From NCBI GenBank assembly GCA_944388825.1, contig CALXKG010000080.1, positions 1 through 16,398 on the forward strand: a stretch of 16,398 nt of DNA, written 5' to 3'. Each line of letters starts with the position of its first letter. The stretch's first letter is position 1. Shown one piece after another: positions 6,550 to 12,523 of the stretch. A program made the position numbers and the translations under genes. A model generated the notes under the pieces. The model made no database searches, had not been told where the DNA came from, and was given only the letters and a program-made list of their open reading frames with translations. The DNA comes from an uncultured Clostridia bacterium (GTDB lineage: Bacteria; Bacillota; Clostridia; Oscillospirales; Ruminococcaceae).

Positions 6550-8544
6550 ATGCGCTACGAAAAACTGTTTACCCCCTTTTCGATCGGCAATGTCACCCTG
6601 AAAAACCGGTTCGCGATGGCGCCGATGGGCCCCCTTGGCCTCGGCGACGCCGACGGCGGGTTTAACCAGCGGGGCATCGACTACTACACCGAGCGGGCCA
6701 AAGGCGGCACCGGCCTCATTATCACCGGCGTCACCTTCGTCGACAATGAGGTGGAGGAACACGGGATGCCCAACTGTCCTTCCCCCACCTGGAACTCGGT
6801 CCACTTTACCCGCACCGCCCGGGAAATGACCGAACGGATCCACGCCTACGGCTCCAAGATCTTCCTCCAGATGTCCGCCGGCTTCGGTCGGGTCACGATC
6901 CCCACCAACCTGGGCGAATATCCCCCGGTCGCCCCGTCGGCGATCCCCCACCGCTGGCTGGATAAGACCTGCCGGCCGCTGACCGTCGACGAGATCCACA
7001 AGATCGTCAAATCCTTCGGCCTCGGCGCCTACAACGCCAAACGGGCCGGCTTCGACGGGGTGCAGATCCACGCCGTCCACGAAGGGTACCTGCTCGACCA
7101 GTTTGCCATCTCCATCTTCAACCAGCGGACCGACGAGTACGGCGGCAGCCTCGAAAACCGGCTGCGCTTCGCCAAAGAGGTGGTGGAGGAGATCAAAGCC
7201 CGCTGCGGGCAGGACTTTGTCGTCACCCTCCGCTACAGCCCCAAGAGCATGATGAAGGACTGGCGGGTCGGCGCGCTGCCGGGTGAGGACTTTGTCGAAA
7301 AGGGCCGCGACCTGGAAGAAGGGGTCGAGGCGGCGAAGCTGCTGGTGCAGTACGGCTATGACGCGCTGGACGTCGACGTCGGCTGCTACGACGCCTGGTG
7401 GTGGAACCATCCCCCGATGTACCAGGAAAAGGGCCTTTACCGCTCCTTCGCCCACCTCATTAAGAGCGTCGTCGACGTGCCGGTCATCATGGCCGGCCGG
7501 ATGGACAACCCCGACATGGCGCTGAAATCTCTGGAAGACGGCGACTGTGACATCATTTCCCTCGGCCGCCCGCTGCTGGCCGACCCCGACTACTGCCGGA
7601 AGCTCCGCTGCGGCAAGCTGGACGAGATCCGCCCCTGCATCTCCTGCCAGGAAGGCTGCATGGGCCGTATTCAGAACTACTCGATGCTCAACTGTGCCGT
7701 CAACCCCCAGGCCTGCAAGGAAGGCCCGAACGCCTACCGCCCGGTCTTAAAGCCCCGCAAGGTCATGGTCGTCGGCGGCGGCGTCGCCGGCTGCGAAGCG
7801 GCGCGGGTGCTGGCCATCCGCGGCCACAAGCCGGTGCTGTTTGAAAAGACGGATAAGATCGGCGGCAACCTGATCCCCGGCGGCGCGCCCTCCTTCAAGG
7901 AAGACGATATCGCGCTGGCGAACTGGTACGCAAGGCAGATGGAACTGCTGGGCGTCGAAGTCCATATGAACACCGAAGTGACCAGGGAAATGGCGCTCTC
8001 GGGCGGCTATGACACCGTCATCATCGCCACCGGCTCGACCCCGAAGGTCTTTAAGCTGGGCGACGACGACAAGGTCTACACCGCGGCCGACGTCCTCACC
8101 GGCGTCAAAGACCCCGGCAGCCAGACGGTTATCGTCGGCGGCGGCCTGGTCGGGCTGGAACTGGCCCTCGACCTCGCCGAAAAGGGCAAGGACGTCACCG
8201 TCGTCGAGGCGATGGACAAGCTCCTCGCGGTCAACGGCCCGATCTGCTCGGCCAACAAGGAGATGCTGCTGGAACTGATCCCGTTTAAGGGGGTCAAGAC
8301 CGTTTGCGGCGCGAAGGTCACCGGCTACAAGGACGGCAAGCTCACCTACGAAAAGGGCGGCGAAACCGTTTTCCTGCCGGCGGACAGCGTCATCCTCGCG
8401 GTCGGCTACCGGGAGGAGAAGAGCCTCTATGAACAGCTTCAGTTCGAGGTTCCGGATATCTACCTGCTGGGCGACGCGAAGAACGTCTCCAACATCATGT
8501 ACGCGATCTGGGATGCGTTTGAAGTGGCAAACCACCTGGACTAA
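6550..8544 (+). CDS. NADH:flavin oxidoreductase of the 2-enoate reductase / BaiCD-BaiH type
   Basis: This 664-residue cytoplasmic flavoenzyme is expected to reduce activated C=C bonds, such as those of 2-enoates or related unsaturated acids, with electrons from NAD(P)H. An N-terminal old-yellow-enzyme TIM barrel (about 1-350) binds FMN and carries IHAVHEGYLLDQF (173-185) and RTDEYGGSLENR (193-204). A [4Fe-4S] motif follows with Cys363, Cys366, Cys370 and Cys382. The C-terminal FAD/NAD(P)H module has Rossmann motifs GGGVAGCEAAR (from 409) and GGGLVGLELAL (from 530) and ends with YLLGDAKN (638-645). The ATG follows AAAGGA by nine bases. No promoter was recognised in 6485-6549. Two-enoate reductase, bile-acid enoate reductase and dienoyl-CoA reductase share this layout, so the substrate is open. 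Confidence 0.92.
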   Translation: MRYEKLFTPFSIGNVTLKNRFAMAPMGPLGLGDADGGFNQRGIDYYTERAKGGTGLIITGVTFVDNEVEEHGMPNCPSPTWNSVHFTRTAREMTERIHAYGSKIFLQMSAGFGRVTIPTNLGEYPPVAPSAIPHRWLDKTCRPLTVDEIHKIVKSFGLGAYNAKRAGFDGVQIHAVHEGYLLDQFAISIFNQRTDEYGGSLENRLRFAKEVVEEIKARCGQDFVVTLRYSPKSMMKDWRVGALPGEDFVEKGRDLEEGVEAAKLLVQYGYDALDVDVGCYDAWWWNHPPMYQEKGLYRSFAHLIKSVVDVPVIMAGRMDNPDMALKSLEDGDCDIISLGRPLLADPDYCRKLRCGKLDEIRPCISCQEGCMGRIQNYSMLNCAVNPQACKEGPNAYRPVLKPRKVMVVGGGVAGCEAARVLAIRGHKPVLFEKTDKIGGNLIPGGAPSFKEDDIALANWYARQMELLGVEVHMNTEVTREMALSGGYDTVIIATGSTPKVFKLGDDDKVYTAADVLTGVKDPGSQTVIVGGGLVGLELALDLAEKGKDVTVVEAMDKLLAVNGPICSANKEMLLELIPFKGVKTVCGAKVTGYKDGKLTYEKGGETVFLPADSVILAVGYREEKSLYEQLQFEVPDIYLLGDAKNVSNIMYAIWDAFEVANHLD

Positions 8545-8562
8545 CCCGACAGTATAAGCAGG

Positions 8563-8597
8563 ACGCCGCCCGGTACATCGTTGCCGGGCGGCGTTTT
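8563..8597 (+). terminator. Terminator after the enoate reductase-like gene
   Basis: A perfect 11-bp stem, ACGCCGCCCGG (8563-8573) with its complement (8584-8594), has a ten-base loop and ends in TTTT (8594-8597). It lies just before the ribosome site of the next gene. The short T tract may allow some readthrough, and no separate promoter for the next gene was seen. Confidence 0.75.
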
Positions 8598-8612
8598 GCG
8601 GAAGGGAGGCAT

Positions 8613-9194
8613 ATGGGAGACGTTACGACGGTCGGGGAAGCGTTCCATGCGGTCATAAAGGGGGAGATTGCGCGCAGCCGGGAGATCCTCCGGCAAGGGT
8701 ACCCATTCGCCCCTTGCAGGCCGGATAAGCGCCGGTATACCGTCGAAGAGAAGGTGCAGGTCTTTGTCCGCGACGGGTTTATCGACCGCTACACAGGCGA
8801 TAAGCTGGTAAACCCCGGCGTCCTCAAAGTCCTTTCGTTTTACTGCCCGGACGAGTTTCCCTACCATCCGCACGGGAAGATGGCCGAAAGCCATTTGGCA
8901 TACTGGGAGCTGTTCCCGACCATCGACCATGTCGCCCCGCTGGCAAGGGGCGGGAAGGACGTCCCCGAAAACCGGGTGACGACCTCCATGCTGCACAACC
9001 AGGTGAAAAACAACTGGACGCTGGCGCAGCTAAACTGGGAGCTGCATCCTCCCGGCAAATATGGGGACTGGGACGGGCTGACCGGGGCGTTTATCGCGTT
9101 TGCCGCGGGGAATACGGAACTGCTGCAGGACCGCTACATCTCTTTGTGGTATAAAGCCAGCCGGAAAGCGCTGCAAGAAAGGGCTTTACTTTGA
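8613..9194 (+). CDS. HNH endonuclease-like protein, orphan
   Basis: The 193-residue protein has an HNH-type beta-beta-alpha motif: IDHVAPLARGGKDVPENRV at 104-122 and TTSMLHNQVKNNW at 123-135. Asp105-His106 is the general base pair of the first H, Asn120 the middle N, and His128/Asn129 the last position. HNH nucleases use one divalent metal to cut DNA. The paired cysteines that often bind structural zinc in this family are absent: the first pair position reads RYTGDKL (59-65). The N-terminal ~50 residues are not recognised. GGGAGG lies just before the ATG. No methylase, phage, intron or restriction gene is adjacent, so a role in defence, recombination or something else cannot be assigned. Confidence 0.75.
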   Translation: MGDVTTVGEAFHAVIKGEIARSREILRQGYPFAPCRPDKRRYTVEEKVQVFVRDGFIDRYTGDKLVNPGVLKVLSFYCPDEFPYHPHGKMAESHLAYWELFPTIDHVAPLARGGKDVPENRVTTSMLHNQVKNNWTLAQLNWELHPPGKYGDWDGLTGAFIAFAAGNTELLQDRYISLWYKASRKALQERALL

Positions 9195-9199
9195 AAAGC

Positions 9200-9236
9200 G
9201 GAATGCCTCCCGGCAGATCGAACCGGGAGGCATTCC
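9200..9236. terminator. Convergent terminator between the HNH and DUF134-NifX genes
   Basis: A perfect 14-bp inverted repeat, GGAATGCCTCCCGG (9200-9213) with its complement (9223-9236), has a nine-base loop. It begins six bases after the HNH stop. A TTTT stretch follows the stem on the minus strand, so it probably ends both converging transcripts. Confidence 0.8.
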
Positions 9237-9268
9237 ATATATAGGAGAAATTTAGAAAGGGGAAAGCG

Positions 9269-9703
9269 TCAGTTGTGGCAGCCGTGCTCACCGCAGCCGC
9301 CTTCATGGTGGCCGCACCCGCCGCCTTCATGGTGGCCGCAGTCTCCGCCGTGGTGGTGGCCTTCGCCGTGGTGGTCGCAGACAAAATCGGGGTTAAAGGA
9401 GAGCCCGCCGGAGATCAGCGCCTCGACCGCCTGGTCGGCGTCCCCGACGACGCCGGGGTAAAGGGTGATGCCCGCCTGGGAAAGGGCGGTGCGGGCGCCG
9501 CCGCCGATGCCGCCGCAGATCAGCGTATCCGCGCCGTGGGTTTTGAGGAACCCGGCCAGCGCCCCGTGGCCGCTGCCGCCGGCGCTGATGACCGCGGAGG
9601 AGAGGATTTTCCCGCCCTCGACCTCGTAGAATTTAAACTGGGGGCAATGGCCGAAGTGCTGGAAGACCTGGCCGTTATCGTCATAGGTAACCGCAATTTT
9701 CAT
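9269..9703 (-). CDS. Possible internal translation product: NifX-type domain alone
   Basis: Within the fusion gene, an ATG at 9703 (Met109) begins MKIAVTYDD, exactly where free-standing NifX-type proteins start. AAAGGA (9715-9720) lies 11 bases upstream, slightly far but usable. If used, a 144-residue NifX-plus-tail protein would be made as well as the 252-residue fusion. This is inference from sequence. Confidence 0.35.
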   Translation of the reverse strand: MKIAVTYDDNGQVFQHFGHCPQFKFYEVEGGKILSSAVISAGGSGHGALAGFLKTHGADTLICGGIGGGARTALSQAGITLYPGVVGDADQAVEALISGGLSFNPDFVCDHHGEGHHHGGDCGHHEGGGCGHHEGGCGEHGCHN

Positions 9704-10027
9704 ATGGGTATCGTTCCTTTCTGTATGGGAGGGGGCAGGGGAGAACTCGTAATCGCCGCCGGAGATGGACAGCGGCAGGCCGCCGGTCAGGCACTGGGCG
9801 ATCTTCCGCCTGGCGTCGCCATAGATCGCCTGGACGGTCGCCCGGGCGACCCCCATCCGGGCGGCCGCTTCCGCCTGGGAGAGGCCCAGCAGGTCGATGA
9901 GCCGGATCGTCTCATATTCGTCAAGGGTCATCACAATGCCCGGCCGCGCGTCCGGACAGCCGTAGGGGCCAAACCGGCAGCAGCCGGGGGGCGCCGATAC
10001 CCGCCTTCTTTTGCAGGGACGGGGCAT
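9269..10027 (-). CDS. DUF134 (helix-turn-helix) - NifB/NifX domain fusion with His/Cys-rich tail
   Basis: This 252-residue protein joins two families usually seen as separate neighbours. Residues 1-95 are a DUF134 domain (start MPRPCKRRR, Cys-containing segment 16-24). Its sigma-region-4-like helix-turn-helix is at 47-80. Residues 109-215 are a NifB/NifX-type domain (dinitrogenase Fe-Mo cofactor biosynthesis family; VFQHFGHCPQFKFYEVE, CGGIGGGART), a fold that binds metal clusters. Residues 217-252 form a tail with 11 His and five Cys. The ATG at 10027 follows AAAGGAGG by eight bases; the in-frame GTG at 10036 overlaps that site. The linker at 96-108 encodes an internal ribosome site before Met109. 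A metal-sensing regulator or metal carrier is plausible. No nitrogenase gene is present, so a nitrogen-fixation role is not supported. Confidence 0.85.
   Translation of the reverse strand: MPRPCKRRRVSAPPGCCRFGPYGCPDARPGIVMTLDEYETIRLIDLLGLSQAEAAARMGVARATVQAIYGDARRKIAQCLTGGLPLSISGGDYEFSPAPSHTERNDTHMKIAVTYDDNGQVFQHFGHCPQFKFYEVEGGKILSSAVISAGGSGHGALAGFLKTHGADTLICGGIGGGARTALSQAGITLYPGVVGDADQAVEALISGGLSFNPDFVCDHHGEGHHHGGDCGHHEGGGCGHHEGGCGEHGCHN
9296..9340. repeat. 21-bp direct repeat inside the His-rich tail
   Basis: A 21-base sequence ending in CTTCATGGTGGCCGCA occurs at 9296-9316 and again at 9320-9340, offset by 24 bases (eight codons). It encodes the duplicated GHHEGG units of the tail, which shows that the metal-binding-like tail grew by in-frame duplication. 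Confidence 0.8.
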
Positions 10028-10049
10028 CCCGCACACCTCCTTTTATTTG

Positions 10050-10063
10050 TTGGCATTTGCCAT
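10050..10063. promoter_or_regulatory. Operator-like palindrome at the DUF134-NifX transcript start
   Basis: TTGGCATTTGCCAT contains TGGCA-TT-TGCCA and matches the palindrome at 10086-10099 in form. The predicted transcript start is near 10064 on the minus strand, so a protein bound here would block the start of transcription. Confidence 0.5.
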
Positions 10064-10070
10064 TAACTAG

Positions 10071-10099
10071 AGTATAGCATGGTAATTGGCATATGTCAA
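10071..10099 (-). promoter_or_regulatory. Promoter of the DUF134-NifX gene
   Basis: On the minus strand, a perfect TTGACA (10094-10099) and TATACT (10071-10076) are 17 bases apart. This is the strongest -35 box in the window. It lies just downstream of the flavodoxin-like gene, so the two minus-strand genes can be expressed separately. Confidence 0.85.
10086..10099. promoter_or_regulatory. Operator-like palindrome over the -35 box
   Basis: TTGGCATATGTCAA is palindromic except for one position in each arm. It covers the TTGACA -35 box of the minus-strand promoter and repeats the form of the site at 10050-10063, 36 bases away centre to centre. Confidence 0.5.
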
Positions 10100-10119
10100 G
10101 TATCTTCCGGCAAAAAGTT

Positions 10120-10659
10120 TCAATCCCCCTCCGTCTCCCGGATCGCTTCCAGCAGCGGGCTAAGCGCCTGGAAGTCGACAAAGTCCACCTTTTTCCCAAA
10201 GGTCTCGATCATCGCCCGGACTTCGGCGTCCTGCTTTTCCGGCGGCAGGTTTTTCGCCTTGTGGTAAAGGAGGGTCATCATCGTCCGGTGCTTGAACGAG
10301 AGCTTCTGGTAATCGATGCCGCCCCGCAGGTGGAAAAACCGGACCCGCCCGGCTGCCGCCGCCGGAAGCTGGCGGCGGGCCGCTTTGCGGATGTTGGCGA
10401 TGTTGCGCGGGTCGGTCACATCCGCCAGCCCGACGGTCGCGATGAGCAGTTCCGCCTGCCCGCCCACTTCCCGGGCGGCCTCCTTCAGCCCCAGCACGCC
10501 CCCGGCGTACAGCCCGCCGAACAGGATGACCCGCCTGTATCCGGACAGGTCCGGCCGTTCCCGGTAGCCGACAGCCGGGAAGCCGGTCATCTCTGCAAAT
10601 TTTTCCGCGTACCGCCTGGCTGTGCCGTATTGGCTTCCATATACGATGATGCTGTCCAT
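10120..10659 (-). CDS. Flavodoxin-domain protein
   Basis: The 179-residue protein starts MDSIIVYGSQYGTARRYA, a classic flavodoxin FMN-phosphate loop (SQYGTA, residues 9-14). It continues with VILFGGLYAGG, the usual second flavin-contacting strand and loop, and IATVGLAD. Length and layout resemble the flavodoxin/HemG-like group that passes electrons or oxidises protoporphyrinogen. The segment after about residue 105, with FHLRGGIDYQKLSFKHRTMM, is also typical of that group. The ATG at 10659 has AAGGGG about eight bases upstream; a TTG at 10680 would add seven residues without a ribosome site. It is followed by the DUF134-NifX gene on the same strand. Redox partner unknown. Confidence 0.8.
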   Translation of the reverse strand: MDSIIVYGSQYGTARRYAEKFAEMTGFPAVGYRERPDLSGYRRVILFGGLYAGGVLGLKEAAREVGGQAELLIATVGLADVTDPRNIANIRKAARRQLPAAAAGRVRFFHLRGGIDYQKLSFKHRTMMTLLYHKAKNLPPEKQDAEVRAMIETFGKKVDFVDFQALSPLLEAIRETEGD

Positions 10660-10697
10660 TTCGCCCGCCCCTTTTGTCAAAAAGTATTTTCCCCATT

Positions 10698-10703
10698 ATT
10701 ATA
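10698..10703 (-). promoter_or_regulatory. Possible -10 box for the flavodoxin-like gene
   Basis: A perfect TATAAT is present on the minus strand 38 bases before the ATG at 10659. No good -35 box was found at the usual distance (TTCCCG at 17 bases is weak), so this is tentative. It is divergent from the promoter at 10755-10783. Confidence 0.35.
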
Positions 10704-10754
10704 CACCGGCCGGGCGGCGGCGGGAATAGACGGTTTGTAAACTTGCGGGCGGTC

Positions 10755-10783
10755 TTTCCCCAAACCGGGATTTATGGTATAAT
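10755..10783 (+). promoter_or_regulatory. Predicted extended -10 promoter of the YdcF-DnaD-DnaC operon
   Basis: A perfect TATAAT (10778-10783) is preceded by the extended -10 bases TGG (10775-10777). The -35 box is weak (TTTCCC, 10755-10760), as is common for extended -10 promoters. Confidence 0.6.
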
Positions 10784-10811
10784 AGGAAGAAGAGAAAAAG
10801 GGGGAAAGGGA

Positions 10812-11573
10812 TTGGGGATCTTTTGGTTTTTGATGGGGGCGGGCGTCCTTTTATACTGCGTTGCCGTCCGGCTGCGGGCCGGGCGGATGGCGTTTATGCG
10901 GCTTGTGGCGGCGGGCGGCGGCCTGGCCCTGCTGGCCGGTATCTGGCGGATTTTGTCCCCCGCGGGGATGCTGCCGCGCATCCTCAGCGGGCTGGGGCTT
11001 GCCGCTTTATTTGCCCTGCTGATGCTGGAGGCGGCGAACCTTTTGCGGATCCGCGCCCTCCCGCAGACAGACGCCGCCCCGGACTGTACCGTCGTCCTCG
11101 GCTGCGGTCTGCGCGGCGGCGAGGCGGTCAGCCGGACGATGGAGGAGCGGCTGCAAGCGGCGTACGCGGCCTGGGGAGGGGAGACGCTCGTCCTCTCCGG
11201 CGGGCAGTCGGCGCGGGAAAAATACCCGGAAGCGAAAGTGATGGCCCGCTGGCTTGCCGGCAGGGGCGTCCCGGCGGACCGGCTGGTGCTGGAAAGCCGT
11301 TCCCGCAATACGGTGCAGAACCTCCGTTTTTCGGCGGAGCTGCTGGCGCGGGAAGGGAAGCCGGTGTCTAAGTCTAGGGTGCGGATCGTCACCAACGATT
11401 TCCACGCCCCGCGGGCCTTGTCGATCGCCCGGTCGCTGGGGTACCGGGAAGTTTACGTCCTCCCGGCGCGGGCGGGCGGCATCGCGGCGCCGCTCTACCA
11501 TATGCGGGAGTGCGGCTCCCAGCTGGTCTGGTGGGCACGGAAGCGGAAGATGGAAAGGAAGGGAAGGGCATGA
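10812..11573 (+). CDS. YdcF/ElyC/SanA-family (DUF218) membrane protein
   Basis: This 253-residue protein has two to three predicted N-terminal membrane helices: about 3-18, 31-46 and 56-77. A DUF218 domain follows (about 90-220), with CTVVLGCGLRGGE (92-104), LVLSGGQS (126-133), ESRSRNTVQNLRFS (161-174) and IVTNDFHAPRALSIAR (192-207). Relatives in E. coli (ElyC, SanA) affect envelope and peptidoglycan precursor metabolism; their chemistry is not settled. I place the start at TTG 10812, which has AAGGGGG seven bases upstream; the frame stays open further back, across the promoter. An alternative is the ATG at 10833. Its stop overlaps the next ATG (ATGA), so it is translationally coupled to the DnaD-domain gene. 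Confidence 0.82.
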   Translation: MGIFWFLMGAGVLLYCVAVRLRAGRMAFMRLVAAGGGLALLAGIWRILSPAGMLPRILSGLGLAALFALLMLEAANLLRIRALPQTDAAPDCTVVLGCGLRGGEAVSRTMEERLQAAYAAWGGETLVLSGGQSAREKYPEAKVMARWLAGRGVPADRLVLESRSRNTVQNLRFSAELLAREGKPVSKSRVRIVTNDFHAPRALSIARSLGYREVYVLPARAGGIAAPLYHMRECGSQLVWWARKRKMERKGRA

Positions 11574-12508
11574 AGGAAGCAAAACGGCTGCCGAGCTTTG
11601 TGGCGGTGCCGTCGGATATCATCGACAAGCACCTCAAAACCGCCAGCGGCATCTATTTGAAAGTCATCCTCTATGTCCTGCGGCAGAACGCCGTCGACAT
11701 CGCCGCGGCGTCCGAAGCCCTCGGCATCCCGGAAAGCGACGTCGAGGAGGCGCTCCACTACTGGTCGGGGGCGGGTTTTATTCCGGAGGAGGCGGTCGCG
11801 GCGGCCGCCGCCCGCAAAAAAGCGCCCGCGCCGCAGCCGCCGGAGCCGACCCCCGAGTCGATGTCCGCCGCCGATTTTGAGCGGTATGCCGGCCGGGAGG
11901 AAGTGAAATTCCTGCTGACGACCGCCGAGAAGCTGCTGGGCCGCCCCCTTTCGTCGACCGAGCAGAAGGGGTATGTCTTTTTCCTCGAGGAGTACGGGCT
12001 GCCGGCCGACGTCATTGTGATGGCGATCGACTTCTGCTGTATGCACGACCGGGGCAACTACCGCTATATCTCCAAAATGCTGGCCGGCTGGCAGGAGCAG
12101 GGGATCAACACCCACCCGCTGGCGGAAGAATATATCCGCGTCCAATCGGCGCGGCTGGGCCGGGAGGCGGAGGTGGTCGAGGCGTTCGGGCTGGAAAAGC
12201 GGGGGCTGACGACCGCCAACCGCAAGCAGATCGCCCATTGGTACCAGGACCTCGGCTTCGGCATCGAGATGATCCGGCTGGCCTACGAGCGGACGGTTGA
12301 CCAGATCGGGCAGGTCAGCTTCCCCTATATCAACAAGATCCTCGAGAACTGGCACGCCCTGGGGCTGAAGACGCCGGAGGAGGTGCGGACGGGGGATATC
12401 CCGAAAAAGGCGCGGGAAGCCAAAAACGGTTTCGGCGGTCCGAGTTTCGACCTGGACGCCTTTGCCCGGCAGGGGTTTGACCTGCCGGAGATTAGAGAAA
12501 AGAAGTAA
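11570..12508 (+). CDS. DnaD-domain protein (primosome component)
   Basis: DnaD-type proteins remodel the origin and help recruit the replicative helicase through its loader in Firmicutes. This 312-residue protein has an N-terminal winged-helix-like region (about 1-75), an Ala/Pro-rich linker (76-98), then two DnaB_2-type modules. Each module ends in the family signature: YISKMLAGWQEQGI (165-178) and YINKILENWHALGL (253-266). Having two such modules resembles Bacillus DnaB and many clostridial proteins. The ATG at 11570 overlaps the previous stop and has an AGGAAGGG site upstream; the longer frame from 11510 lies inside the preceding gene. The following gene is the DnaC-like loader, which supports the role. 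Confidence 0.9.
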   Translation: MKEAKRLPSFVAVPSDIIDKHLKTASGIYLKVILYVLRQNAVDIAAASEALGIPESDVEEALHYWSGAGFIPEEAVAAAAARKKAPAPQPPEPTPESMSAADFERYAGREEVKFLLTTAEKLLGRPLSSTEQKGYVFFLEEYGLPADVIVMAIDFCCMHDRGNYRYISKMLAGWQEQGINTHPLAEEYIRVQSARLGREAEVVEAFGLEKRGLTTANRKQIAHWYQDLGFGIEMIRLAYERTVDQIGQVSFPYINKILENWHALGLKTPEEVRTGDIPKKAREAKNGFGGPSFDLDAFARQGFDLPEIREKK

Positions 12509-12523
12509 ACGGGAGGTGAGGAT

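Noticed and set aside
5362..8535. Several antisense open frames over the alpha/beta hydrolase and enoate reductase-like genes (5362-6183, 6517-7455, 7747-8535)
   Set aside because: The sense genes have complete catalytic motifs and ribosome sites, while the antisense frames show no recognisable domain.
8613..9194. Homing endonuclease or group I intron hypothesis for the HNH protein
   Set aside because: The gene is free-standing between terminators, interrupts no recognisable gene, and no intron-like structure is seen around it.
9269..10027. Nitrogen-fixation locus suggested by the NifX-type domain
   Set aside because: No nifHDK, nifE/N or other nif genes are in the window, and NifX-type domains are common in anaerobes without nitrogenase.
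10028..10036. GTG start three codons upstream of the DUF134-NifX ATG
   Set aside because: The GTG overlaps the AAAGGAGG ribosome site, so it cannot be served by it; MPRP is the usual family start.
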